DNA of 64,000 bases from Prado023 sp963747335 (GCA_963747335.1 CAVVEV010000011.1:62001-126000); one strand, 5' to 3'. Positions 24,745 to 34,038 are shown, numbered from the stretch's first letter. Made by a program: numbers and translations. Notes: a model not told the origin generated them from the sequence alone.

Positions 24745-26169
24745 ATGCGCCCCGATGTCGATGCCGTGGTCGTCGGCTCCGGTCCGAACGGCCTGTTCGC
24801 CGCGGTCGCCCTCGCCGAGGCCGGATGGCGGGTGCTCGTCCTGGAGGCCGGCGAGCGACCCGGTGGAGGGCTGCGCACCGAGGAGGTCACCCTTCCCGGG
24901 TTCCACCACGACATCTGCTCGACCGCGCACCCGATGGCCATGGCCTCGCCCGCCTTTCGGTCCGTAAGGCTGGCCGGCGAGGGTTTGGCGTTCGCCCATG
25001 CCGCCACTCCCTTGGGTCATCCGATCACGCGGCGACGTTCCGCCGTCCTGCAGCGCGATGTTGCTGCCACCGCGGCAACACTGGGCCAGGACGGGCCGCG
25101 CTGGTCGCGGGTGATGGGCGCGTTGGCCGGCGACGCCGACCGGATGCTGGCCGGAGTCCTCGACCCGACCCACCTTCCCCCCCACGAGCCGCTGTGGACC
25201 CTGGCGTTCGGCGCGACCGGGGTGTGGCCGGCGAGCTGGGTGGACCGGGTCGTGCTGCGCGACACCTCGGCACGCGCACTGTTGGCCGGCGCGGCCGGGC
25301 ATTCGATGCTGGACCTGTCGTCCGTGCTGACCACGGGGGTCGGCGTGCTCCTCCTGGCGCTCGGCCATGCCCATGGCTGGCCGTTCGCCGTCGGTGGGTC
25401 CCAGTCCATCGCCGACGCGCTCGTGGCCAGGATCAACGCGCTCGGGGGCGAGGTGCGCTGCGGGCACAGGGTGCGCTCCATGGACGACGTCCCCGCCGCG
25501 CGAGCGGTGCTGTTCGACGTGACGCCGCGCCAACTGCTGGCGATCACCGGAGACCGATTCTCCGGTCGCTACCGGCGGCGCCTGGAGCGCTGGCGGTACG
25601 GGGCAGGATCGTTCAAGGTCGACTGGGCCCTCGACGGTCCCGTCCCCTGGGCAGATCCCGCCCTGGCTGACGCCGGCCTCGTGCACATCGGCGGACCCTC
25701 TGAGGAGGTCATCTGTGCGGAACGGACGGTCGCCCGCGGAGGCATCCCGGACCGGCCGTTCGTGCTGTTCGCCCAGGCGACCGTCGCCGACCCGAGCCGG
25801 GCCCCGTCGGGCAAGCACACCGGATGGGGCTACTGCCACGTGCCGCATGGCAGCACCGTGGACATGACCGCTGCGATCGAGGCGCAGGTGGAGCGGTTCG
25901 CCCCGGGCTTCCGGGAGCGGATCATCGGCCGGCACTCCATGGGCCCCGCAGCCCTCGAGGCGCACAACGCCAACGAGATCGGCGGTGACATCGGCGGTGG
26001 GGCGGCTGACTGGCGCCAGCTCGCGGCACGGCCAGTCCTGTCCGCGGCGCCGTGGGCCACCCCAGACCCGCGGATCTTCCTCTGCTCGGCCTCCACACTT
26101 CCCGGTGGTGGTGTGCACGGGATGTGCGGCTGGAACGCCGCCCGCACCGTCCTGCGTCGACTCGGCTGA
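24745..26169 (+). CDS. FAD-dependent oxidoreductase, phytoene-desaturase-like (COG1233)
   Basis: 474 residues. N-terminal Rossmann motif VVVGSGPNGLFAAVALAEAG with the ribose-binding Glu in VLVLEAGERPGGGLRTEE is typical of the phytoene dehydrogenase/amine oxidase superfamily. SFKVDWALDGPVPW in the middle and the C-terminal CSASTLPGGGVHGMCGWNAA (FAD-contacting) match the family. Many actinobacteria carry this non-carotenoid type and no crtB/crtE genes are near, so substrate is unknown. ATG 24745 is chosen; the longer frame would run into the kinase remnant. Confidence 0.88.
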   Translation: MRPDVDAVVVGSGPNGLFAAVALAEAGWRVLVLEAGERPGGGLRTEEVTLPGFHHDICSTAHPMAMASPAFRSVRLAGEGLAFAHAATPLGHPITRRRSAVLQRDVAATAATLGQDGPRWSRVMGALAGDADRMLAGVLDPTHLPPHEPLWTLAFGATGVWPASWVDRVVLRDTSARALLAGAAGHSMLDLSSVLTTGVGVLLLALGHAHGWPFAVGGSQSIADALVARINALGGEVRCGHRVRSMDDVPAARAVLFDVTPRQLLAITGDRFSGRYRRRLERWRYGAGSFKVDWALDGPVPWADPALADAGLVHIGGPSEEVICAERTVARGGIPDRPFVLFAQATVADPSRAPSGKHTGWGYCHVPHGSTVDMTAAIEAQVERFAPGFRERIIGRHSMGPAALEAHNANEIGGDIGGGAADWRQLAARPVLSAAPWATPDPRIFLCSASTLPGGGVHGMCGWNAARTVLRRLG

Positions 26170-26286
26170 AGGGTGCCTCGGGCCTCACCCCTGGGACCGG
26201 TGCCCCAGCAGCGACCCCGTCGGGTCCCGCCTCCGCCCTCAGCTCGCGCGCTCGCCGACTGCCCCGGCTGGACGTAGCGTGTCGAC

Positions 26287-27729
26287 ATGAGCACCGGCCC
26301 CGCCGATCCGCAGCTGCCGACCACCGACGCCCCCGTGGGGGCCACGCCGCCGCCCGACCTCGACACTGTCGGGGCGCTGCGCGCCTCCGGCCACCGGCAG
26401 AAGCATCTGCGCCACGAGATCCGCGACAACCTGCTGGCGGCGCTGGCCGAGGGGCGCGACCCCTGGCCGGGGATCCATGGCTTCGAGAGCACCGTGCTCC
26501 CACAACTGGAGCGTGCCCTGCTCGCCGGGCACGACGTCGTGCTGCTCGGCGAACGAGGGCAGGGCAAGACCCGCCTGCTGCGCAGCTTGGTCGGCCTGCT
26601 CGACGAATGGACCCCGGCGATCGCCGGCTCCGACCTCAACGAGCACCCCTACGAGCCGATCACCGCGGTCTCGAAGCGCCGCGCCGCCGAACTGGGTGAG
26701 GACCTGCCGGTCGCCTGGCGGCACCGCAGCGAGCGGTACGCCGAGAAGTTGGCCACCCCGGACACCAGCGTGGCGGACCTGATCGGTGACGTGGACCCGA
26801 TGAAGGTCGCCGAGGGCCGCAGCCTCGGCGACCCGGAGACCATCCACTTCGGGCTGATCCCGCGCAGCCATCGCGGCATCGTGGCGATCAACGAGCTGCC
26901 CGACCTCGCCGAGCGCATCCAGGTCGCCATGCTCAACGTGATGGAGGAGCGCGACATCCAGATCCGTGGGTACGTCCTGCGCCTGCCCCTGGACGTGTTC
27001 GTGGTGGCCAGCGCGAACCCCGAGGACTACACCAACCGCGGCCGGATCATCACGCCGCTGAAGGACCGGTTCGGTGCCGAGATCCGCACCCACTACCCGG
27101 TGGCCCTGGCCGATGAGGTCGCCGTGATCCGGCAGGAGTCCCACCTGGTCGCCGAGGTGCCCGACCACCTGCTGGAGATACTGGCGCGCTTCGCCCGCGG
27201 GCTGCGCGCGTCCAGCAGCGTCGACCAGCGCTCCGGGATCTCCGCCCGTCTGTCCATCGCTGCCGCCGAGACGCTCGCGGCAGCGGCCCTGCACCGCGCG
27301 ACAGCCCAGGGCGAGGCGGACGCCGTTGCCCGTCCGGTCGACCTCGACAGCATCGTCGACGTCCTCGGCGGGAAGGTGGAGTTCGAGCCCGGCGAGGAGG
27401 GGCGCGAGCGCGACGTGCTCGTCCACCTGCTTCGCTCGGCGATCGCCGAGACCGTCCGCGAGTCGTTCCGCGGCATCGACATGGGACCTCTCGTGGTGGC
27501 GCTGGACGGCGGGTCCGCAGTGACCACCGGCGCCCAGGTGTCGGCCGGCGAGTTCCTCGCCGGGCTGCCCGACCTCGGCGAGGCCGACTGCTACGAGCGG
27601 ATCACCGAACGGCTCGGGGCCAACACCGAGGGCGAGCGCGCGGGGGCGATCGAACTGGCACTCGAGGGGCTGTACCTGGCCCGCAAGGTCAGCAAGGAGC
27701 AGGTCGACCAGCGGATGGTGTACGGGTGA
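26287..27729 (+). CDS. MoxR/ChlI-like AAA+ ATPase
   Basis: 480 residues. Walker A LLGERGQGKTRLLRSL near residue 90; Walker B region GIVAINELPDLAERIQ, where the usual acidic DE pair reads NE (apparently characteristic of this subgroup); sensor 1 VVASANPEDYTNRGR and the arginine-bearing LKDRFGAEIRTHYP follow. It resembles the ATPase subunit of magnesium-chelatase-type complexes. It overlaps the next gene, a VWA protein, by GTGA, the standard MoxR-VWA pairing. TAGCGT (26275-26280) ends exactly 6 nt before ATG, so the mRNA is probably leaderless. Substrate of the remodelling pair is unknown. Confidence 0.9.
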   Translation: MSTGPADPQLPTTDAPVGATPPPDLDTVGALRASGHRQKHLRHEIRDNLLAALAEGRDPWPGIHGFESTVLPQLERALLAGHDVVLLGERGQGKTRLLRSLVGLLDEWTPAIAGSDLNEHPYEPITAVSKRRAAELGEDLPVAWRHRSERYAEKLATPDTSVADLIGDVDPMKVAEGRSLGDPETIHFGLIPRSHRGIVAINELPDLAERIQVAMLNVMEERDIQIRGYVLRLPLDVFVVASANPEDYTNRGRIITPLKDRFGAEIRTHYPVALADEVAVIRQESHLVAEVPDHLLEILARFARGLRASSSVDQRSGISARLSIAAAETLAAAALHRATAQGEADAVARPVDLDSIVDVLGGKVEFEPGEEGRERDVLVHLLRSAIAETVRESFRGIDMGPLVVALDGGSAVTTGAQVSAGEFLAGLPDLGEADCYERITERLGANTEGERAGAIELALEGLYLARKVSKEQVDQRMVYG

Positions 27730-29762
27730 GCGCAGATCGGCTCCCGCGCTCGCGCTACAGCCGCTACGCAGGCGGCGATCCGCTCGCGCCCCCAGTCGAT
27801 CTCGCCGAGGCCCTCGAGGCGATCGGCGAGGACGTCATGGCCGGCCACAGCCCCCAGTGGGCGGTGCGGGAGTTCCTGAGTCGCGGTGGTCGCGAGCAGC
27901 GTGGTCTCGACGACCTCGCGCGTGACGTGGCGCGCCGCCGCAGGGAGCTGCTCAGCCGGCACCGGCTCGACGGCACACTCCAGCAGGTCCGCGAGCTGCT
28001 CGACCGCGCTGTGCTCTCCGAGCGCAAGCAGCTGGCCCGTGACCTCGACGACGACGCCCGCTTCTCCGAGATGCGCCTGGCCGACCTGCCCGCGTCGACC
28101 GCCGCGGCGGTGACCTCGCTGTCTGACTACGAGTGGCGATCCACGCAGGCCCGCGAGGACTACGAGAGCATCAAGGACCTGCTCGGTCGCGAGATGCTCG
28201 ACCAGCGCTTCGCGGGGATGAAGCAGGCGCTCGAGAACGCCACGGACGCCGACCGCGAGCAGGTCGAGCGGATGATGTCCGACCTCAACGACCTGCTCGA
28301 GGCGCACGCCCGCGGTGAGGACACCGACGAGGCGTTCGAGCGCTTCATGGCCGAGCACGGCCAGTACTTCCCGGAGAATCCCGGCTCCGTCGAGGAGCTC
28401 ATCGACGCGCTGGCCCAACGTGCTGCAGCAGCGCAACGCATGCTCAACTCGATGAGCCCCGAGCAGCGGGACGAGCTCATGTCCTTGGCGCAGCAGGCCT
28501 TCGGATCCTCGTCGCTGCAGCAGTCCCTGGCCCGGCTCGACGCCACCCTTCAGGCCCTGCGCCCGGGGGAGGACTGGTCCGGCGCCGAGTCGTTCCGCGG
28601 CGACCAGGGCCTCGGCCTCGGTGACGGCACCGGGGTGCTGCAGGACCTCGCCGAGCTCGACGCACTCGCCGAGCAGCTGTCCCAGCAGTACGCCGGGGCC
28701 CGCATGGACGACATCGACCTCGACGCCCTGGCACGCCAGCTCGGCGAGCAGGCTGCGGTCGACGCCCGCACCCTGCGCGAGCTGGAACGCGAGCTGGCCG
28801 AGCGTGGGTACGTCCGGCGCACCTCGGACGGCTCCCTGCGCCTGTCGCCCAAGGCGATGCGCCAGCTCGGCAGGGCGCTGCTGCGGGACGTGGCCACCCG
28901 GCTCTCGGCGCGGCCCGGCCAGCGCGACGTCCGCCAGGCCGGAGCGGCGGGGGAGCGCAGCGGGGCGACCCGCGAGTGGGCCTTCGGCGACGTCGAGCCC
29001 TGGGACGTCACGCGCACCCTGACGCGGTCGATCCAGCGCACGGTCGCCGAGGGCGGCGATCCTCGTGACGGCGTGCGCATCCGTATGGACGACATCGAGG
29101 TGACTGAGAGCGAGGCGCGCAGCCGGGCCACCGTCGCGCTGCTGGTGGACACGTCGTTCTCAATGGCAATGGACGGTCGATGGGCCCCGATGAAGCGAAC
29201 CGCCCTTGCCCTGCACCACCTCGTCGCGACCAGGTTCCGCGGCGACCACCTCCAGCTGATCGGGTTCGGCCGACACGCGCAGGTGATGGACATCGGGCGG
29301 CTCACGGCCCTGGAGCCGAGGTGGACCCAGGGCACGAACCTGCACCACGCCCTGCTGCTGGCCAACCGGCACTTCCGCAAGCACCCGGCCGAGCAGCCGG
29401 TGCTGCTGGTCGTCACCGATGGCGAGCCGACCGCGCACCTCCAGCCGAACGGCCATGTGCTGTTCGACTACCCGCCGGACCCGGTGACCATCCAGTGCAC
29501 GGTCGCCGAGCTCGAGGCGGCCGGGCGGCTCGGGGCGCAGGTGACGTTCTTCCGGCTCGGCGAGGACCCCGGCCTGGCGCGGTTCATCGACTCGCTCGCC
29601 CGCCGGGTGGATGGCCGCGTGCTCGCCCCGGAGCTCGACGACCTCGGCGCGGCCGTCGTGGGCTCCTACCTGGGGTCGCGTCACGGGCGCGCCGGCGGCG
29701 TCGGCGGATACGGCTCGGTCAGCGACTTGTACGGCGGCCGGGGGTTCTGGGTCCCGGAGTGA
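27726..29762 (+). CDS. VWA-domain protein, partner of MoxR-like ATPase
   Basis: 678 residues. A long helical, Glu/Arg/Gln-rich N-terminal region (to about residue 420) precedes a von Willebrand A domain with a complete metal-ion site: VALLVDTSFSMAMDG (DxSxS), TQGTNLHHAL (Thr) and VVTDGEPTAH (Asp). ChlD/CoxE-like proteins of this kind dock on hexameric MoxR ATPases and pass force to a client protein. Starts with GTG overlapping the ATPase stop. High Arg/Asp content of the helical part suggests a long coiled scaffold. Client unknown. Confidence 0.9.
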   Translation: MSADRLPRSRYSRYAGGDPLAPPVDLAEALEAIGEDVMAGHSPQWAVREFLSRGGREQRGLDDLARDVARRRRELLSRHRLDGTLQQVRELLDRAVLSERKQLARDLDDDARFSEMRLADLPASTAAAVTSLSDYEWRSTQAREDYESIKDLLGREMLDQRFAGMKQALENATDADREQVERMMSDLNDLLEAHARGEDTDEAFERFMAEHGQYFPENPGSVEELIDALAQRAAAAQRMLNSMSPEQRDELMSLAQQAFGSSSLQQSLARLDATLQALRPGEDWSGAESFRGDQGLGLGDGTGVLQDLAELDALAEQLSQQYAGARMDDIDLDALARQLGEQAAVDARTLRELERELAERGYVRRTSDGSLRLSPKAMRQLGRALLRDVATRLSARPGQRDVRQAGAAGERSGATREWAFGDVEPWDVTRTLTRSIQRTVAEGGDPRDGVRIRMDDIEVTESEARSRATVALLVDTSFSMAMDGRWAPMKRTALALHHLVATRFRGDHLQLIGFGRHAQVMDIGRLTALEPRWTQGTNLHHALLLANRHFRKHPAEQPVLLVVTDGEPTAHLQPNGHVLFDYPPDPVTIQCTVAELEAAGRLGAQVTFFRLGEDPGLARFIDSLARRVDGRVLAPELDDLGAAVVGSYLGSRHGRAGGVGGYGSVSDLYGGRGFWVPE

Positions 29763-29869
29763 GGCGGTGCTGGGCGGAACCGATCGGCGCCTCGACGTGG
29801 ACGCCTCGCGCAGTCGTCGCGAGCTGCGGCGCCGCGCCTGACGGCACCTCAACACGCCAGTATGGGCGC

Positions 29870-30796
29870 ATGCGAATCCTGGACGTCGCCGCCCGGCTGG
29901 TGTCTCCCGTTCCCCTGTCGGAGGTCTCGGGCCTGGCCATCGGCCGGAACCGCGATGCCCAGGTGACCGTTGCCGCGATCGGGGACCGGGCTGCGACCAT
30001 CGCGTGGGTTGAGGTGGGGGACGGCATCGAGGACCTCGACTGGCAGACCCTGAGCCTGCGCGAGGCGCTCGGGACGCGGATCCCCGACGTGGACCCGCAG
30101 CTGGAGGCCATCGCCGTGGATGGCGCCCTGGGAATCCTGCTGGTGCAGGAGTTCCCGTGCCGGGCGGAGTACATGGACGCCCGGCAGCGGCAGGTCCTGG
30201 CCCACATCACCCTTGAGATCCCCGACGATGTCGGGTCCGGGGCCGTGCGACGCTCGTGGCGGGATCCAGGCGGATCGCACGCCGAGGGTGTGGTGATGCT
30301 CAAGGACGGGCACCTGCTGATCGTCAAGGAGAAGGATCCCGCCGCCCTGCTGGAGTTCGGGCCCGCAGGTGACCTGCCTCGGGGATTCGGCGGCGACAGG
30401 TGGCTCGATCCCGGCCAGCCATGGTGGGAGGACGCTGGCGGCTCCACGCCGCAGGCGATGGCTCTGGTCCTCCTCGCCGCGTGGGCGCCCACCGCCGAGA
30501 TGGTCGCGGCCTGTCCGGACCTCAGCGATGCTGCGGTGGGTCCGGCGGGCAACCTGATCCTGCTCAGCGACAAGGGCCGGTCGATCGCGGTCGTGCCCGC
30601 CGGGAAGCCTGCCCCGGACGCGTTCGCCGGGTCATTCGAGGCGCCCGTGGTGTGGCGCATCCAGGGGATCGAGGACAAGCCCGAGGGGATCGTTGTGCTG
30701 CCGAACCTGGACGTCCTCGTCGCGTGCGACCGGCGCAAGCCGAGGGACAACCTGTTCGTCATCCCGCGCACCGAGTGGGACCGCGCCCCGACCTGA
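29870..30796 (+). CDS. Hypothetical protein, probable beta-propeller-like
   Basis: 308 residues, no signal peptide. Not firmly recognised. Repeating blocks such as LEAIAVDGALGILLVQE, EGVVMLKDGHLLIVKEK, DAAVGPAGNLILLSDKG and EGIVVLPNLDVLVACDR suggest a propeller fold of the SdiA-regulated or phytase-like esterase type. ATG 29870 is preferred because the first block (ILDVAARLVSPVPLSEVSGL) begins there. The gene stands alone between the VWA gene and the convergent heliorhodopsin gene. Confidence 0.75.
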   Translation: MRILDVAARLVSPVPLSEVSGLAIGRNRDAQVTVAAIGDRAATIAWVEVGDGIEDLDWQTLSLREALGTRIPDVDPQLEAIAVDGALGILLVQEFPCRAEYMDARQRQVLAHITLEIPDDVGSGAVRRSWRDPGGSHAEGVVMLKDGHLLIVKEKDPAALLEFGPAGDLPRGFGGDRWLDPGQPWWEDAGGSTPQAMALVLLAAWAPTAEMVAACPDLSDAAVGPAGNLILLSDKGRSIAVVPAGKPAPDAFAGSFEAPVVWRIQGIEDKPEGIVVLPNLDVLVACDRRKPRDNLFVIPRTEWDRAPT

Positions 30797-30873
30797 GATC
30801 CATGCCCGAAGCGCCCAGCCGGGCGACGTCCTGACATCTCGGCGGATGCGCCGTTGGCCTGCTGCTGGGGTGC

Positions 30874-31638
30874 TCAGCCGGCGAGGGTGCCGGCGAAGAC
30901 CTGCCATGCGAGCAGGGACTTGGCCACCAGGCTCAGGGTTATGTACGTGCGCTCCCCGACCAGGTAGTCAGACCAGCGCCCGACCTGCTTGTACTGCAGG
31001 TACTGGTTGAGGGCGAACACGTTGAAGAACAGGAACAGCGACACGATGATCCCGTAGACGAATGCGGGGGGTTCGGCGGAGGAGGTGGACCCGGGGGCGA
31101 TCACGAAGAACGCGATGATCAACCACGGCACGATGCCGGTCATGGACCCGAAGATGAAGGGCAGGAACCCGCCACCGGGCTGCTCGTAGACCTCCTGCAG
31201 CCAGCCGAAGAGGATCATCGCCGCGTTCACCGCGAAGATCGCGGCCAGGGCGCCGACATCGGTGAGGCCGGTGATCTGGGCGATCAGCACGATCATCATC
31301 GATGAGGTCAGCGCGTACTCGACCCACCGGGCCCGGTTGCGCTGCTGGGCCAGGTCGGCGGCATACCCACGGGACCAGGCGGTGGCCACGATCAGCAGTG
31401 CGAGCCCGGACAGGGCAAGGAACCCGGCGACCGCCAGCCCGATCGGGGTGTTCAGCAACGTGACCGGATCGCCGGGCGTGGTTCCGGGCGGGCCCTCGAG
31501 GTAGGACGCGGTGACCGGAAGGGTGAAGTCATTGGCCAGCGCGACGACGGCCACGGCTTGGGCGAGGAGGATCAGGCCCACCACGATGTTGTACCGGCGC
31601 AGGGCGGCCAACCGACCCGACTCACCAGGCGTGGCCAT
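30874..31638 (-). CDS. Heliorhodopsin
   Basis: 254 residues, seven membrane spans. It closely follows the heliorhodopsin pattern: ALANDFTLPVTASYLEGPPG, the counter-ion Glu107 in RARWVEYALTSSMMIVLIAQ, MILFGWLQEVYEQP, VPW, APGSTS, FVYGIIVSLFLFFN, NQYLQYK, and the retinal Lys240 in LSLVAKSLLAWQVF. Heliorhodopsins are light-absorbing retinal proteins inverted relative to type-1 rhodopsins and usually not pumps. Compared with my memory of HeR-48C12, His23 and His80 are both Leu here (Leu24, Leu81). Start uncertain: ATG 31638 gives the normal length, but a GTG at 31737 is in frame. Confidence 0.95.
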   Translation of the reverse strand: MATPGESGRLAALRRYNIVVGLILLAQAVAVVALANDFTLPVTASYLEGPPGTTPGDPVTLLNTPIGLAVAGFLALSGLALLIVATAWSRGYAADLAQQRNRARWVEYALTSSMMIVLIAQITGLTDVGALAAIFAVNAAMILFGWLQEVYEQPGGGFLPFIFGSMTGIVPWLIIAFFVIAPGSTSSAEPPAFVYGIIVSLFLFFNVFALNQYLQYKQVGRWSDYLVGERTYITLSLVAKSLLAWQVFAGTLAG

Positions 31639-31684
31639 GACGGAGGAGTGCGGCGCTGGGGTACCTGGTGGGGGGTTCACCTGC

Positions 31685-31714
31685 CCCACGGTACGCCCAA
31701 TGGGACGTCGTGGG
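31685..31714. promoter_or_regulatory. Dyad upstream of heliorhodopsin
   Basis: CCCACG (31685-31690) and CGTGGG (31709-31714) flank an inner CCCAATGGG (31696-31704). The structure lies between the end of the SOUL gene and the heliorhodopsin start, so it could be an operator or an mRNA hairpin for heliorhodopsin. Weak evidence. Confidence 0.3.
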
Positions 31715-31791
31715 TTCACCGTCCCAGGGCTGGTCACGATGGCCCCGGATGGGTTGCCAGGGCCCGGCGCCCTTGCCCAGCGACCTTGACG

Positions 31792-32299
31792 TCACTCAGG
31801 GATGGGCCGTTCCTCCACATCGACGACGACCTCGTTGTGGCGCAGGAACGGTGGGATGAACGGGGCGTTGAACCGTGCCAGACGAATGGTTCCGACCGGC
31901 TGCCAGGGGGAGTTCTCGAGGGCGTTGAGCAGGTGCCTGCCGCGCTTGTCGAGATCGCCCGCATTGCCCCAGCCGGAGAACTTCAGGGCCGCAGCAACCT
32001 GCTCTGGGACAGTGCGCAGGTGAACCCTCGGATCGTTCGGCGCCGGCAGCGTCTCGAGGTCTCGCCCGGCGGGCATCACGAACGCCACGGAGTGCCCCTC
32101 GTCGCACGGGGTCTGCACGACGGGGGCCGTCATCGCGATCTGGCCCTGGATGTAGCCGAACAGGGGGGCGGAAGCCACGGTTGCCGGCATCATCGAAGTC
32201 CCCGTCGACCACCACCTCGGCGATCGTGTGGGCCGGGTAGCGGCGGATCTCGACCTCGCCCCACCGACCGATCGACTCGTAGGGCTGCTGCTGGGTCAC
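31792..32299 (-). pseudogene. SOUL haem-binding family protein, frameshifted in a G6 run
   Basis: The N-terminal part PYESIGRWGEVEIRRYPAHTIAEVVV...GDFDDAGNRGFRP is read from 32299; the rest, LFGYIQGQIAMTAPVVQTP to the end, is in another frame ending at 31792. Removing one base from the G6 run at 32163-32168 (C6 on the coding strand) joins them into a normal SOUL protein of about 168 residues, with the family motif IAMTAPV. SOUL/HBP proteins bind haem or related tetrapyrroles. It lies 153 bp upstream of heliorhodopsin in the same direction. A homopolymer sequencing error is quite possible. Confidence 0.82.
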
Positions 32300-32385
32300 A
32301 CCCCAGTCTCCCGCTGATGAGCCCTTGGCGCATGCTGCTGGGTGCGGACCTGCGATGATGGAGCGTCCACTGAAGGGGGTACGTC

Positions 32386-32892
32386 GTGAACAGTCGCGCG
32401 TTGCCGCCGCTTGTGTCGGCAGTGGTCCTGGTCATGGCAGGGTGCACCGATGACGTCACCGATCCGGTCGAAGCGGGTGCGCCGTCCTACCCCCCAGCCA
32501 CTCTCGCCTGTGCGCCGATCGGCACACCGCCGGTGGAGCTGGAGTCGGTCACGCTGGAGCACATCGGCAATGACCTGCGGCTGACGTGGACGGCGAACGA
32601 CGTGCCTCCAGCAACCGGGGGCTACTCGGCGAGCATCTTCAGCGCCGACGGATCGGCGGAGTACATGGTGTGGGTTGAGTTCGTCGAGCGCGGAGGCACT
32701 CCGTCCCCGGGGACCACCGGGGTGAACGTCGTCTGGGCCGAACCGAGCAAGGTGCACACCGCCACCTTCCCCTTGTCGTCGATGCCCGAGATCGGCAGCA
32801 CCTTCACGTGGTCCGCCGCCCTCGCCTTCAGCCAGGGTGAGGGGAGTTTCTCCCAGTGCCCCGACGGGGGCGTCCCGGTCACCTACCCGTGA
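32386..32892 (+). CDS. Hypothetical lipoprotein
   Basis: 168 residues. Signal peptide with lipobox VLVMAGCTDD puts the lipidated Cys at residue 20. The mature part (ELESVTLEHIGNDLRLTWTAND, YMVWVEFVE, FTWSAALAF) is beta-rich and looks like a small immunoglobulin-like or beta-sandwich domain. Two further Cys (ACAPI and SQCPDG) could form a disulfide. GTG 32386 is supported by GAAGGGGG about 7 nt upstream. Not assigned to a family. Confidence 0.75.
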   Translation: MNSRALPPLVSAVVLVMAGCTDDVTDPVEAGAPSYPPATLACAPIGTPPVELESVTLEHIGNDLRLTWTANDVPPATGGYSASIFSADGSAEYMVWVEFVERGGTPSPGTTGVNVVWAEPSKVHTATFPLSSMPEIGSTFTWSAALAFSQGEGSFSQCPDGGVPVTYP

Positions 32893-33036
32893 GAGTCGGG
32901 GACGGGCAGTGCCGAGTCGCAGTCTGGCCGCGCTGAAGCAGGCACCCGGTGACGGGGTCACGGCTGGATCCTCCGGGGAGCAATGGGCGGCGCGGGTTGC
33001 CCCCACTCGCGCTGTCGGGCCGGTAGCGTGCGGGCC

Positions 33037-34038
33037 GTGATCGAACTGGGCAGGCACGTGACCGTCGATGATGTCGACCGGATGACCGACAAGCTGTTCC
33101 TCACCGGTGGCGAGGACCGGGGACGCAAGATGTCGGCGTTCTGGGTGCTTCTGGTGCTCGCAGCGATCATCGCCTCGGCCGGTGTCGTGGCCGATTCCAC
33201 GGCCACCGTGATCGGGGCGATGATCGTGGCCCCGCTGATGATCCCGATCCTGGGGACCGCCCTGGCGCTGGTGCTGGTCGACCGGCGGCGAATGCTCGAG
33301 AACGTCGGGCTGGTGCTCGCCGGAGCCGCCGTCGTGGTCGGCGTCGGGTACCTGGTCGGGACCCTGCACGCCACTGACGTCCTTGCGGCGACGAACGCCC
33401 AGGTCGCCGGCCGGGTCAGCCCGAAGCTGATCGACCTGACGGCTGCCCTGGCCACCGGGGTGGTCGGTGCGTTCGCGCTGGTCCGCTCCGATGTGTCCGA
33501 CACTCTGCCCGGTGTGGCGATCGCGATCTCCCTGGTGCCACCGCTGGCGGTGGTGGGCCTCACGCTCGAGTCGGGCTCCGTGATCGAGGCGCTGGGTGCC
33601 CTGCTGCTGTTCACGACGAACGTGGCCGCGATCGTGGCCACCGGCACGATCGTGCTGCTGCTCTACCGGATCCGGCACGTCATGGTGCACGCCGGCCGGC
33701 CCATCCCCGACTTCTCCAAGCGCACCGTCGCCGTCGTCGTGGCAACAGTGGGCATCGTCGCGATCCCTTTGGCGGCCGGCACGATCTGGTCCGCGGTGGC
33801 CCACCAGGTCGTCCTGCAGGCTCAGCCCGTGGCCGAGCAGTGGGCGGAGCAGGAGGGCTGGACGGTCACCCGGGTGGCCTTCGAGCAGGGGAACCTGATC
33901 ATCGAGGCCCTCGGCAGCCTTCCGGAGGCCGACCCCGCCCAGCTCCGCGCGGATCTCGACGAGGCCGGGCTCGCTCCCATCGACGCGCAGGTCACGCTCG
34001 TCATCGGGGGGACCAAGGAGCTGCCCGGCACTGGATAG
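33037..34038 (+). CDS. DUF389 family membrane protein
   Basis: 333 residues. DUF389/TIGR00341-type integral membrane protein with about seven to eight spans. The hallmark segment is SAGVVADSTATVIGAMIVAPLMIPILG, followed by RVSPKLIDLTAALATGVVGAFAL and LPGVAIAISLVPPLAVVGL, all strongly conserved. The C-terminal 75 residues form a soluble alpha/beta domain. Function of the family is unknown. GTG 33037 follows TAGCGT (33024-33029) by 7 nt with no ribosome-binding site, indicating leaderless transcription. Confidence 0.9.
   Translation: MIELGRHVTVDDVDRMTDKLFLTGGEDRGRKMSAFWVLLVLAAIIASAGVVADSTATVIGAMIVAPLMIPILGTALALVLVDRRRMLENVGLVLAGAAVVVGVGYLVGTLHATDVLAATNAQVAGRVSPKLIDLTAALATGVVGAFALVRSDVSDTLPGVAIAISLVPPLAVVGLTLESGSVIEALGALLLFTTNVAAIVATGTIVLLLYRIRHVMVHAGRPIPDFSKRTVAVVVATVGIVAIPLAAGTIWSAVAHQVVLQAQPVAEQWAEQEGWTVTRVAFEQGNLIIEALGSLPEADPAQLRADLDEAGLAPIDAQVTLVIGGTKELPGTG

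Noticed and set aside
24745..26169. FAD oxidoreductase as a carotenoid gene supplying retinal to heliorhodopsin
   Set aside because: Only distant phytoene-desaturase similarity, 5 kb away, and no crtB, crtE, crtY or retinal-forming dioxygenase is seen.
30874..31638. Type-1 proton-pumping rhodopsin
   Set aside because: Motifs RWVEY, MILFGWLQE and LSLVAKS and the inverted charge pattern are those of heliorhodopsins; the DTE-type pump motif is absent.
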